Below are positions 42,038 to 51,402 of a DNA stretch of 64,000 nucleotides, one piece after another; within the stretch, counting starts at the first letter, position 1, and each line of letters begins with the position of its first letter. This DNA comes from Pseudomonas sp. Root71 (GTDB lineage Bacteria; Pseudomonadota; Gammaproteobacteria; Pseudomonadales; Pseudomonadaceae). Under the pieces are notes generated by a model, which searched no databases, was not told the DNA's origin, and saw only the letters and a list, made by a program, of their open reading frames with translations. Where the stretch lies: contig NZ_LMHY01000025.1 in the NCBI RefSeq assembly GCF_001429045.1, positions 316,040-380,039 of the forward strand, written 5' to 3'. A program made the position numbers and the translations under genes.

Positions 42038-42110
42038 TTTCCCTCTCCTTTACATTCTCTAGTTTTTTCGCCTACTGCGTGCTTCGGTGTAACGGTGTTG
42101 CGGTAAATCT

Positions 42111-43370
42111 TCAGAAATTGCCCTGGACCCACTTCTTCAGGCGGTCCAGCAGCGGAGCCTGTGGCTCTTCATTGCTGTAGCTGTCGCGGCTGCCGATGCC
42201 CGAGAACGAGATGCCGTCGGACTGCTTCTGCAGGCCGTACATCAACAGGCCGACGCCCGTGGAATAGATCGGGTTGCGCACTACGTCATCCAGACCTTTC
42301 ACGCCATGCGGCACGCCCAGGCGCACCGGCATGTGGAAGATTTCCTCGGCCAGTTCGGTAGCGCCTTCCATCTTCGCCGTACCGCCGGTCAGCACGATGC
42401 CGGCCGGGATCAGGTCTTCGTAGCCGCTGCGGCGCAGTTCGGCCTGGATCAGCGTGAACAGTTCGTCGTAGCGCGGCTCGACCACTTCGGCCAGGGCCTG
42501 GCGGGACAGTTCGCGCGGTGGACGGTCGCCAACGCTTGGCACCTTGATGGTTTCACCGGCACCGGCCAGCTTGGCCAGGGCGCAGGCGTAGCGGATCTTG
42601 ATTTCTTCGGCGTACTGGGTCGGAGTGCGCAACGCCATGGCGATGTCGTTGGTCACCTGGTCGCCGGCAATAGGGATCACTGCGGTGTGACGGATCGCGC
42701 CTTCGGTGAAGATCGCGATGTCGGTGGTGCCGCCACCGATGTCCACCAGGCACACGCCCAGCTCTTTCTCGTCATCGGTCAGTACCGAATAGGCCGAAGC
42801 CAGCTGTTCGAGAATGATGTCGTCGATTTCCAGACCGCAGCGACGCACGCATTTTTCAATGTTCTGTGCGGCGTTGACGGCGCAGGTGACCACGTGGACC
42901 TTGGCTTCCAGACGTACGCCGGACATGCCCAGAGGCTCGCGAACGCCTTCCTGGTTATCGATCACGTAATCCTGCGGCAGGGTGTGCAGCACGCGCTGGT
43001 CAGCCGGGATCGCCACGGCCTGGGCAGCGTCGAGCACACGCTCGAGGTCCGCCGAGCTGACTTCGCGATCACGAATCGCCACGATGCCGTGGGAGTTCAG
43101 GCTGCGGATGTGATTGCCGGCCACGCCGACGAACGCCGAGTGGATGCGGCAACCAGCCATCAGCTGCGCTTCTTCGATGGCGCGCTGGATCGATTGCACG
43201 GTGGACTCGATGTTCACCACCACGCCTTTTTTCAGGCCACGGGACGGATGAGTACCGATCCCGACGATTTCCAGCGTGCCGTCGTCCGCGACCTCGCCCA
43301 CCAGCGCCACCACCTTGGAGGTGCCGATATCGAGACCGACGATCATTTTGCCGCTTTGCACGTTTGCCAT
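42111..43370 (-). CDS. ftsA: Cell division protein FtsA
   Basis: Actin-like ATPase that ties FtsZ filaments to the membrane. The 419 residues include the phosphate-1 loop GLDIGTSKVVALVGE, the phosphate-2 LVDIGGGTTDIAIF and the adenosine motif IVLTGGTAKMEG. The C-terminal amphipathic targeting helix is LLDRLKKWVQGNF. It lies between ftsQ (15-bp gap) and ftsZ. Confidence 0.97.
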   Translation of the reverse strand: MANVQSGKMIVGLDIGTSKVVALVGEVADDGTLEIVGIGTHPSRGLKKGVVVNIESTVQSIQRAIEEAQLMAGCRIHSAFVGVAGNHIRSLNSHGIVAIRDREVSSADLERVLDAAQAVAIPADQRVLHTLPQDYVIDNQEGVREPLGMSGVRLEAKVHVVTCAVNAAQNIEKCVRRCGLEIDDIILEQLASAYSVLTDDEKELGVCLVDIGGGTTDIAIFTEGAIRHTAVIPIAGDQVTNDIAMALRTPTQYAEEIKIRYACALAKLAGAGETIKVPSVGDRPPRELSRQALAEVVEPRYDELFTLIQAELRRSGYEDLIPAGIVLTGGTAKMEGATELAEEIFHMPVRLGVPHGVKGLDDVVRNPIYSTGVGLLMYGLQKQSDGISFSGIGSRDSYSNEEPQAPLLDRLKKWVQGNF

Positions 43371-43385
43371 GGGTCCTGCCTCTTC

Positions 43386-44255
43386 TTAATTCTTCGCGAC
43401 AGCGGGTTGGGCTGCCGTGGGCGCTACAGGTTCCCGCCAGCCAACAGCGAGGCCGTTGGCGTAGCGCAGATCGATGCGCGCAATGTTCGTAATCTGTTCT
43501 TTAAGCGTCTTGTCATAGATGGCGATGAAACGGCGCATCTTTTCCACCTGGTTGCCACGTCCCAGCAGCAGTTCGATCCCGGGACCCGCGCTGCCGGGGC
43601 CGGTGGTCAGGAACCAGCTGCCGCGATCACGCAGTTCCAGGCGTGCAATCGAGAAGCCCAGCGGCCTGAGCATCTGGCTCAGCACCTGGTATTGCTGCAT
43701 GACCTGCTGCTGGGCCCGCAGTGGGCCGAACAGCTGTGGCAGGTGTTCATAGTTCGCCAACTCGCGCGGCGTGAAGGCCTGGCCCTGGTTGTTCAACAGC
43801 GACTCGTCGCCCCAACGGGCCACCGGCAGTTGTTCTTCCAGGCGGATCACCACTTGATCCGGCCATACCCTGCGCACTTCGGCGTGGGCAATCCATGGCA
43901 TCGTTTCCAGCTCGGTGCGCATGCTCGCCAGGTCGATGGTGAAGAAGCTCGACGCCACGTAAGGGGCGATCCGTTGCTGCACCGCTTGCTGGCTGATGTA
44001 ACTCAAGTCGCCCTGCACGTTGACCTTGGTGATCGGTCGGTCGGCATACGGCAACAGCCGTGTCGCGCCTTCGTAAGTACCGAACCCCAGGGCCACCAGC
44101 AGTACCGGCCAGAACAACGCTTTGAGAAAACCGAAGTTGGCTTTCGGCAGGCGCGCGGACATCGGCTCTTTGGCCACCATTCGGCTGGCACCCCGCGGTA
44201 CCGGCTTGCGGCCGGTCGGTACGGTGGGCTGATGTCTGAGCTGAGCGCCTTGCAT
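43386..44255 (-). CDS. ftsQ: Cell division protein FtsQ
   Basis: Bitopic inner-membrane protein of the divisome that recruits FtsB/FtsL. The 289 residues comprise a basic cytoplasmic start, one membrane segment (FLKALFWPVLLVALGFGTYEG), a POTRA domain (ITKVNVQGDLSYISQQAVQQRI) and a beta domain (IRLEEQLPVARWGDESLLNNQGQAF). It lies 4 bp after ddlB. Confidence 0.95.
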   Translation of the reverse strand: MQGAQLRHQPTVPTGRKPVPRGASRMVAKEPMSARLPKANFGFLKALFWPVLLVALGFGTYEGATRLLPYADRPITKVNVQGDLSYISQQAVQQRIAPYVASSFFTIDLASMRTELETMPWIAHAEVRRVWPDQVVIRLEEQLPVARWGDESLLNNQGQAFTPRELANYEHLPQLFGPLRAQQQVMQQYQVLSQMLRPLGFSIARLELRDRGSWFLTTGPGSAGPGIELLLGRGNQVEKMRRFIAIYDKTLKEQITNIARIDLRYANGLAVGWREPVAPTAAQPAVAKN

Positions 44256-44259
44256 GGCC

Positions 44260-45243
44260 TTAACCTCTCATTGACTCTTGGTTACCGGCAGTCTTGCCGA
44301 CAACGCTCTCGGCCAGAATGGCCAGGACCAGTTGCTGGAAATCCAGACCGGCGGCACGGGCCGCCATCGGCACCAGGCTGTGATCGGTCATGCCCGGTGC
44401 GGTGTTGACTTCCAGGAACCAGAACTGCCCGTCGGCGTCCTGCATCACGTCTGCCCTGCCCCAACCGGCGATACCCAGCGCTTCACAGGCTTTCGCCGTG
44501 AGGTCCATGAGTTCCTTTTCCTTGGCACTGTCCAGACCGCACGGAATGCGGTACTGGGTATCGTTGGCGATGTATTTGGCGTCGTAGTCGTAGAAGCTGT
44601 GCGTCGTGCCCAGGGCAATCGGTGGCAACACCTGGTCACGCAGGGTGGCGATGGTGAACTCCGGACCGTGAATCCATTGCTCGACCAACACTTGCGAATC
44701 GTAGGTACTGGCCGCTTTCCATGCGTCGATCAATTCGGACGCGGAACTCACTTTGGCCATCCCGATACTTGAACCTTCATGGGCCGGTTTGACGATCAAA
44801 GGGAAGCCCAGTTCCGTCGCCGCCGAAATACAATCGGCCTCGCTGCAAAGGACTGCGTGACGAGGGGTCGGAATGCCCAGGCTGTGCCAAACCTGCTTGG
44901 TGCGCAGCTTGTCCATGGCCAGGGCCGACGCCAGGATGCCGCTACCGGTGTACGGAATGCCCAGGCATTCGAGCAGGCCCTGCATGCTGCCGTCTTCACC
45001 GCCACGACCGTGGAGGATGATGAAGGCGCGGTCGATCTTTTCGCTCTGCAGACGCTGCAGCAGGTCATCGCCCACGTCGAGGCCGAACGCGTCCACACCG
45101 GCGGTTTGCAGTGCGTCCAGAACAGCGTTGCCGGATTTCAGGGACACTTCGCGCTCGGCGCTCTTGCCGCCGAACAGCACAGCGACGCGGCCGAAGTCTT
45201 TCGGCGCGATCGTGGAGACCAGGTTGGCGTAGGCAGCACTCAT
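44260..45243 (-). CDS. ddlB: D-alanine--D-alanine ligase
   Basis: ATP-grasp enzyme that makes D-Ala-D-Ala for MurF. The 327 residues show FGGKSAEREVSLKSG at the start, the HGRGGEDG loop, PLIVKPAHEGSSIGM and the C-terminal magnesium site FLEVNTAPGMTDHS. It overlaps the murC stop by 4 bp and precedes ftsQ, the normal dcw position of ddlB. Confidence 0.96.
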   Translation of the reverse strand: MSAAYANLVSTIAPKDFGRVAVLFGGKSAEREVSLKSGNAVLDALQTAGVDAFGLDVGDDLLQRLQSEKIDRAFIILHGRGGEDGSMQGLLECLGIPYTGSGILASALAMDKLRTKQVWHSLGIPTPRHAVLCSEADCISAATELGFPLIVKPAHEGSSIGMAKVSSASELIDAWKAASTYDSQVLVEQWIHGPEFTIATLRDQVLPPIALGTTHSFYDYDAKYIANDTQYRIPCGLDSAKEKELMDLTAKACEALGIAGWGRADVMQDADGQFWFLEVNTAPGMTDHSLVPMAARAAGLDFQQLVLAILAESVVGKTAGNQESMRG

Positions 45244-46700
45244 TTCAACTTCCCCTTCTCCGGCGCGGCAACGGCACCGGCGAACAACTCACTTTTCAAC
45301 AGTTTTGGTGCGAGACCGCCGATATCGCCGGCGCCCTGGCACAGCAGGATGTCGCCGGCACGCAACAGTGGCTTGACCACTGGCGCGAGGTCGACACCAC
45401 GCTCGATGTAGATCGGGTCAAGCTGGCCACGCTGACGGATGCTGTTGCACAGCTTGCGGCTGTCGGCCCCCGGAATCGGCTCTTCGCCGGCCGGATAGAC
45501 TTCCATCAACAGCAGGACGTTGGCGTCGGCCAGTACATTGACGAAATCGTCGTACAAGTCACGGGTGCGGCTATAACGGTGCGGCTGGTAGACCATCACC
45601 AGGCGGCGCTCCGGCCAGCCACCGCGTACGGCCTTGATCACGGCCGCGACTTCCGTCGGGTGGTGACCGTAGTCATCGACCAGCATCACATTGCCGCCCT
45701 CCACCGGCAGTTCGCCGTAGACCTGGAAGCGGCGGCCGACACCCTGGAACCCGGACAGGCCCTGGACGATGGCTTCATCGCTGACGCCTTCGTCGGTGGC
45801 GATGCAGATGGTCGCCAGTGCGTTCAATACGTTGTGGTTGCCCGGCATGTTGACCGAAACATCCAGCGGCTCGCGGTCAGGGCGCAGCACGGTGAAGAAG
45901 GTCTGCATGCCTTGCTGGCGCACGTTGATGGCGCGCACGTCACAGTCTTCGCCGAAACCATAGGTGACCGTCGGGCGTTTGACCTGCGGGAGGATTTCAC
46001 GCACCACCGGATCGTCCAGGCACACCACCGCCAGACCATAGAACGGCAGGTTGTGGAGGAATTCGACGAAGGTTTTCTTCAGTTTGTTGAAGTCACCGTC
46101 GTAGGTCGCCATGTGGTCGGCGTCGATGTTGGTGACCACGGCCACCAGCGGCTGCAGGTGCAGGAAGCTGGCGTCGCTTTCGTCGGCTTCGGCAATCAGG
46201 TAGCGGCTGGTGCCGAGCTGGGCATTGGTGCCCGCGGCGTTCAGGCGTCCACCGATCACGAATGTCGGGTCCAGGCCACCGGCGGCGAACACCGAAGCGA
46301 TCAGGCTGGTGGTGGTGGTTTTACCGTGGGTACCGGCCACGGCGATGCCGTGGCGATAACGCATCAGCTCAGCCAGCATCTCTGCGCGCGGCACCACCGG
46401 GATACGGCGTTCCAGCGCGGTAGCGACTTCCGGGTTGGAGGTGTTCACGGCGCTCGACACCACCAGCACGTCAGCGGCCGCGGCGTTCTCGGCGCGATGG
46501 CCGATGAAGATCTGCGCCCCGAAGGACTCCAGACGCTCGGTCACCGGCGAAGCCTTCAGGTCAGAGCCGGACACGGCATAACCCAGGTTCAGCAGCACCT
46601 CGGCAATCCCGCACATGCCCACACCGCCGATACCGACGAAGTGGATGCGGCGGATGCGGCGCATTTCCGGTTGCGGCATGGCTTTCTGACTCTCAACCAT
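45240..46700 (-). CDS. murC: UDP-N-acetylmuramate--L-alanine ligase MurC
   Basis: Cytoplasmic Mur ligase adding L-Ala to UDP-MurNAc. Its 486 residues include an N-terminal Rossmann motif (IHFVGIGGVGMCGIAEV), the P-loop GTHGKTTTTS, the EADESDASF and NIDADHM catalytic stretches, and DDYGHHPTE in the C-terminal domain. The ATG at 46700 overlaps the murG stop by 8 bp; the frame is open further upstream but within murG. Confidence 0.97.
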   Translation of the reverse strand: MVESQKAMPQPEMRRIRRIHFVGIGGVGMCGIAEVLLNLGYAVSGSDLKASPVTERLESFGAQIFIGHRAENAAAADVLVVSSAVNTSNPEVATALERRIPVVPRAEMLAELMRYRHGIAVAGTHGKTTTTSLIASVFAAGGLDPTFVIGGRLNAAGTNAQLGTSRYLIAEADESDASFLHLQPLVAVVTNIDADHMATYDGDFNKLKKTFVEFLHNLPFYGLAVVCLDDPVVREILPQVKRPTVTYGFGEDCDVRAINVRQQGMQTFFTVLRPDREPLDVSVNMPGNHNVLNALATICIATDEGVSDEAIVQGLSGFQGVGRRFQVYGELPVEGGNVMLVDDYGHHPTEVAAVIKAVRGGWPERRLVMVYQPHRYSRTRDLYDDFVNVLADANVLLLMEVYPAGEEPIPGADSRKLCNSIRQRGQLDPIYIERGVDLAPVVKPLLRAGDILLCQGAGDIGGLAPKLLKSELFAGAVAAPEKGKLK

Positions 46701-47763
46701 GGGCCACCTCCAGGCAGCTATCGACCACGTTACGGGTGGCATCAGGTTTGGCCAGGCGGCGTGCCGCGGCGGCCATTTCGTTGAGTCGTTGTGGTTGCAT
46801 CAGGACCTCTGTCAGGCGAGCGGCAAGATCCGCTGCGCCGGTCGTTCTTTGTGGCATCAGGAAGGCTGCGCCTTCACGGGCCAAATATTCGGCGTTGCGG
46901 GTCTGGTGATCGTCGATGGCGTGAGGCAAAGGCACCAGCATCGAGGGCAGACCGGCGGCGGCCAGTTCACTGATGGTCAGCGCGCCTGCGCGACATACCA
47001 CCAGGTCGGCCCAGCTGTAGGCTTGGGCCATGTCTTTGATGAAGGGCTGCACCTGCGCCTCGACGCCAGCCGCGCGATAGCGCTCTGCAGTCACTTCATC
47101 GTGGTTTTTGCCGGCCTGATGGAACACTTCCGGACGCAAGTCGGCAGCGACTTGCGACAGGGCTTCGGGCAGCAACTTGTTCAACGGTTCTGCGCCCAGG
47201 CTTCCGCCCAGGATCAGCAAACGCGCCTTGCGACCGGCCAGGGCAGGTCGCGATGTTTCGAGGAACAGCTCGGTGCGCACCGGATTACCGGTGGTCCGGC
47301 GGCTGTCCGACAGGGTAAAGGTGTCGGGGAACGCTTCACAGACTCGGGCGGCCAACGGCACCAGCAACCGATTGGCGGTACCGGCCACGGCGTTCTGTTC
47401 GTGAACGATCACCGGCACACCGGCCAGTTTTGCCGCGACGCCGCCAGGACCGGTCACAAAGCCACCAAAACCCACGACACAGACCGGTTGCAGACGGCGA
47501 ATGATCGCCCGCGCCTGCCAGACTGATTTGAGCAACATGAACGGTGCCTTGAGCAGGGACAATTTGCCCTTGCCCCGCAGACCGCTGGCATTGATCCGAT
47601 GCAGTTCGATACCGGCCGCCGGCACCAGATCGTTCTCGATCCCACGCGGGGTGCCGAGCCAGTGCACGGTATAGCCGCGCGCCTGGAATTCGCGGGCACA
47701 GGCCAGCGCCGGGAACACGTGGCCACCGGTGCCGCCAGCCATGATCATGACGTTAGCGCCCAT
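46693..47763 (-). CDS. murG: UDP-GlcNAc:lipid I transferase MurG
   Basis: Peripheral inner-membrane GT28 glycosyltransferase that makes lipid II. The 356 residues begin MGANVMIMAGGTGGHVFPALA, with the glycine-rich lipid-binding loop. The motifs GGFVTGPGG and HEQNAVAGTANR (binding sites) and CRAGALTISELAAAGLPS in the donor domain are all present. The start at 47763 lies within the end of ftsW (11-bp overlap). Confidence 0.97.
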   Translation of the reverse strand: MGANVMIMAGGTGGHVFPALACAREFQARGYTVHWLGTPRGIENDLVPAAGIELHRINASGLRGKGKLSLLKAPFMLLKSVWQARAIIRRLQPVCVVGFGGFVTGPGGVAAKLAGVPVIVHEQNAVAGTANRLLVPLAARVCEAFPDTFTLSDSRRTTGNPVRTELFLETSRPALAGRKARLLILGGSLGAEPLNKLLPEALSQVAADLRPEVFHQAGKNHDEVTAERYRAAGVEAQVQPFIKDMAQAYSWADLVVCRAGALTISELAAAGLPSMLVPLPHAIDDHQTRNAEYLAREGAAFLMPQRTTGAADLAARLTEVLMQPQRLNEMAAAARRLAKPDATRNVVDSCLEVAHG

Positions 47764-48970
47764 GGTTCGGCTCCTCGGCGAAGTCGCTCTCATGGAACTC
47801 CATCTCTTCACTGCCCAAGTGAGTTCGACTTTCCCACTCGATGCGCAGCAACAAGCCGAGACAGGCACAGCAGATCACCAACGAACTACCGCCGTAACTG
47901 AGGAACGGCAGGGTCAAACCTTTGGTCGGCAGCAGACCGACATTCACGCCGATGTTGATCAGGAACTGGCCGATCCACAGGAACGACAGGCCGTATGCCA
48001 CATAAGCTGCAAAAAACTGCTTGGCCTTTTCAGCCCACAAACCGATGTACATGCCACGAATACACACGAAGACGAACAGTGCCACGGTGCACAACGACCC
48101 CACTGCACCCAGCTCTTCGGCCAGGACCGAGAACACGAAGTCAGTGTGGGCTTCGGGCAGGTAGAACTGCTTCTGCACGCTGTTGCCCAGGCCGACGCCC
48201 AGCCATTCGCCGCGACCGAAAGCGATCAAGGCCTGGGACAGCTGATAGCCGGCGCCGAACTGGTCGGCCCACGGGTCGGCAAAGTTGGTCAGGCGCGCCA
48301 TTCGATAGGGCTGCATTTGAATCAACAGCACCACCGCGCCGACGGCCAGGACCACCATCAGGGAAAAACGGAACAGCCCGACCCCGCCGAGGAACAGCAT
48401 CGCCGCCGCAGCACCCATCATCACGACGGTGGCACCGAAGTCCGGTTCCATCAGCAGCAGGCCCGCCATCGGCAGCAGCACGATGAACGGCTTGAAGAAG
48501 CCCATCCAGCTTTCGCGCACTTCTTTCTGGCGACGCACCAGATAACCGGCGAGGTAGATCACCACGAACACCTTGGCGATCTCGGAAGGCTGGACGTTGA
48601 AGAAACTGAAGCCGATCCAGCGCATCGAGCCGTTAACCTCACGGCCGATCCCCGGAATGATCACCATCACCAGCAAGCCGAACGCCCCCAGCAGCATCAG
48701 CCAGCCCAGGCGTTGCCAGGTGGCAATCGGGATCATCATGGTGACGATGCAGGCACCCAGGCCCAACACCACGTAAATAAGGTGGCGGATCATGTAGTAC
48801 AGGGCGCTGCCCGACTGTACGGCCGCCACTTCGGTCGATGCCGAGGCGATCATGATCAGCCCCAGGCCGAGCAGCGTCAGGCAACCGGCGAGCATCGGGA
48901 AGTCGAGGTCGATACCGCGCCCGGTGATGAGCGGCGATGGATACGGCTTGATGATGCCTTTGAGGCTCAT
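47753..48970 (-). CDS. ftsW: Septal peptidoglycan polymerase FtsW
   Basis: SEDS-family glycosyltransferase with about ten membrane segments that works with FtsI at the septum. From the ATG at 48970 it has 405 residues. Family stretches are visible (FVVIYLAGYLVRRQ, MEPDFGATVVMMG, ADPWADQFGAGYQLSQALIAFGRGEWLG, LPEAHTDFVFSVLAEELG, PTKGLTLPFLSYGGSS). It overlaps murD by 4 bp. Confidence 0.96.
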   Translation of the reverse strand: MSLKGIIKPYPSPLITGRGIDLDFPMLAGCLTLLGLGLIMIASASTEVAAVQSGSALYYMIRHLIYVVLGLGACIVTMMIPIATWQRLGWLMLLGAFGLLVMVIIPGIGREVNGSMRWIGFSFFNVQPSEIAKVFVVIYLAGYLVRRQKEVRESWMGFFKPFIVLLPMAGLLLMEPDFGATVVMMGAAAAMLFLGGVGLFRFSLMVVLAVGAVVLLIQMQPYRMARLTNFADPWADQFGAGYQLSQALIAFGRGEWLGVGLGNSVQKQFYLPEAHTDFVFSVLAEELGAVGSLCTVALFVFVCIRGMYIGLWAEKAKQFFAAYVAYGLSFLWIGQFLINIGVNVGLLPTKGLTLPFLSYGGSSLVICCACLGLLLRIEWESRTHLGSEEMEFHESDFAEEPNHGR

Positions 48971-50313
48971 GCCAGATCCTCCACGGCTTGGACGAACTGG
49001 TGGCCACGGTCTTCGTAGTTCTTGAACATGTCGAAACTGGCGCAGGCTGGCGACAGCAACACCACATCGCCCGGCTGGGCTGCGGCGCGGCATTGCTCGA
49101 TAGCTTCGATCAGGGTGCCGGCGCGGATCAGCGGTACGGCATCGCCGATGGCTTCGCCGATCTTGTCGGAGTCACGGCCCATCAGGACCACGGCACGGCA
49201 GTTGGCCGCCACCGGATCGCGCAGATCCTTGAACTCGGCACCCTTGCCGTCGCCACCGGCGATCAGCACGACCTTGCCGTCAATGTCCGCGCCCAGGCCT
49301 TCGATGGCCGCCAGCGCGGCACCGACGTTGGTGGCCTTGGAATCGTTGTAGTAGCCCACGCCGTCGAGGTCACGGACCCACTGGCAGCGGTGCTCGAGAC
49401 CGGCGAAGGTGCGCAGGGCCGAGAGCATGGCGTCGAACGGCAGGCCGACCGCATGACCCAGGGCCAGGGCGGCAAGGGCGTTGGACTGGTTGTGGGCGCC
49501 GCGAATCTTCAATTCGCGCACCGGCATCAGGTTCTGGAATTCGAAGGCCAGGTATTTCTCGCCCTCTTCTTCACGGATGCCGAAGGCTTTGAAATCGGGT
49601 TTGCTCAGGCCGAAGGTCCAGCACGGCTGGCCCTCGCCCATCAACGGACGACTCAAAGCGTCCTGGCGATTGACCACGAACTGCCTGGCACCCCGGAAGA
49701 TCCGGTGCTTGGCCAGGTGGTAGGCCGGCAGACCGCTGTAACGGTCCATGTGGTCTTCGCTGACGTTGAGCACGGTCGCCACTTCGGCGTTGAGCTGATC
49801 GGTGGTTTCCAGCTGGAAACTCGACAGCTCCATCACGTACAACTCGATGTCGTCGCTAAGCAAATCCAACGCCGGGATACCGAGATTGCCACCGACGGCA
49901 ACACGTTTGCCGGCCGCAGCCGCCATCTCGCCGACCAGCGTGGTGACGGTGCTTTTCGCGTTGGAACCGCTGATGGCCACGATCGGCGCCTTCGCGTTAC
50001 GCGCGAACAGCTCGATGTCGCCGGACAACTTCACGCCACGGGCGGCGGCAGCCTGCAGGGCCGGGGTCGCCAGCGCCAGGCCGGGGCTCACGTAGAGCTC
50101 GTCGGCACGGCACAGGAATTCGACGTCCAGCTCGCCACAACGCACTTCCACGTGGGGATAGTCACGCTTGAGCGTGGCCAGTTCCGGTGGATTTTCCCGC
50201 GTATCGGCCACGGCAAACGCCACGCCCTGGTTCGCCAGGAAGCGAACCAGGGACATGCCGCTCTTGCCGAGGCCGACAACGATGCGGAAGTGGTCAGAAG
50301 CGATCAGAGACAC
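48967..50313 (-). CDS. murD: UDP-N-acetylmuramoylalanine--D-glutamate ligase MurD
   Basis: Mur ligase that adds D-Glu, 448 residues. The P-loop reads GSNAKSTVTT rather than the usual GTNGKST, a substitution I recall as normal in pseudomonads. Other motifs are NVSEDHMDRY, GAHNQSNALAA and YNDSKATNVGAAL. It lies 6 bp after mraY. Confidence 0.96.
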   Translation of the reverse strand: MSLIASDHFRIVVGLGKSGMSLVRFLANQGVAFAVADTRENPPELATLKRDYPHVEVRCGELDVEFLCRADELYVSPGLALATPALQAAAARGVKLSGDIELFARNAKAPIVAISGSNAKSTVTTLVGEMAAAAGKRVAVGGNLGIPALDLLSDDIELYVMELSSFQLETTDQLNAEVATVLNVSEDHMDRYSGLPAYHLAKHRIFRGARQFVVNRQDALSRPLMGEGQPCWTFGLSKPDFKAFGIREEEGEKYLAFEFQNLMPVRELKIRGAHNQSNALAALALGHAVGLPFDAMLSALRTFAGLEHRCQWVRDLDGVGYYNDSKATNVGAALAAIEGLGADIDGKVVLIAGGDGKGAEFKDLRDPVAANCRAVVLMGRDSDKIGEAIGDAVPLIRAGTLIEAIEQCRAAAQPGDVVLLSPACASFDMFKNYEDRGHQFVQAVEDLA

Positions 50314-50319
50314 GTGTTT

Positions 50320-51402
50320 CTACCTCAGCTTCAGGGTGGCAAGGCCGACCAGCACGAGAATCACGGTGATGATCCAGAAACGGACGATCACGCGCGGCTC
50401 GGGCCAACCCTTGAGTTCAAAGTGGTGGTGAATGGGCGCCATGCGGAATACGCGGCGACCGGTCAGTTTAAAAGAGGCGACCTGAATGACGACTGACAGC
50501 GTTTCCATCACGAACACACCGCCCATGATGAAGAGGACGATTTCCTGACGGACGATCACCGCGATGGTGCCCAGGGCCGCGCCCAGCGCCAGTGCGCCGA
50601 CGTCACCCATGAAGACTTGTGCCGGATAGGTGTTGAACCAGAGGAAGCCCAGGCCCGCTCCGATCAGTGCGCCACAGAACACGATCAACTCACCGGCGCC
50701 CGGTACGTAAGGAATCAGCAGGTATTCGGCGAATTTCACGTTACCCGACAGGTAGCAGAAAATGCCCAGGCCACCACCGACCATCACGGTCGGCATGATC
50801 GCCAGGCCGTCGAGGCCGTCGGTCAGGTTGACCGCGTTGCTCGAACCGACGATCACAAAGTAGGTCAGCACGATGAAACCGGCGCCCAGCGGAATGCTGT
50901 AGTCCTTGAGCATCGGCAGGATCAGGGTGGTTTCCACTGGCGTGGCGGCAGTCATATAAAGGAAGACCGCTGCCCCCAGACCGAACACCGATTGCCAGAA
51001 ATATTTCCAGCGGCTCGGCAAGCCACGGGAGTTCTTCTCGATGACCTTGCGGTAGTCGTCGACCCAGCCGATGGCGCCGAACAGCAGGGTCACCAGCAAC
51101 ACGACCCAGACATAGCGGTTGCTCAGGTCAGCCCACAGCAGGGTGCTGACACCGATGGACGACAGAATCAGCGCACCGCCCATGGTCGGTGTACCCGACT
51201 TGGACAGGTGCGACTGCGGGCCGTCGTTGCGAACGGATTGACCGATCTGACGGTTCTGCAACGTGCGGATCATCCATGGGCCATAGCACAGCGACAAGAC
51301 CAGCGCGGTCAGTACACCGAGAATCCCGCGCAGGGTCAGGTACTGGAAGACCGCGAAGCCTTTGTAGAACTGTTGCAGATACTCCGCTAGCAGCAGCAGC
51401 AT
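50320..51402 (-). CDS. mraY: Phospho-MurNAc-pentapeptide transferase MraY
   Basis: Polytopic inner-membrane enzyme that makes lipid I from undecaprenyl phosphate. The protein has 360 residues and ten membrane segments, with the signatures GTPTMGG, the aspartates of GWVDDYRK, NLTDGLDGLA, and the histidine cluster MAPIHHHFELKGWPE. The ATG at 51402 shares one base with the murF stop (TAATG). Confidence 0.97.
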   Translation of the reverse strand: MLLLLAEYLQQFYKGFAVFQYLTLRGILGVLTALVLSLCYGPWMIRTLQNRQIGQSVRNDGPQSHLSKSGTPTMGGALILSSIGVSTLLWADLSNRYVWVVLLVTLLFGAIGWVDDYRKVIEKNSRGLPSRWKYFWQSVFGLGAAVFLYMTAATPVETTLILPMLKDYSIPLGAGFIVLTYFVIVGSSNAVNLTDGLDGLAIMPTVMVGGGLGIFCYLSGNVKFAEYLLIPYVPGAGELIVFCGALIGAGLGFLWFNTYPAQVFMGDVGALALGAALGTIAVIVRQEIVLFIMGGVFVMETLSVVIQVASFKLTGRRVFRMAPIHHHFELKGWPEPRVIVRFWIITVILVLVGLATLKLR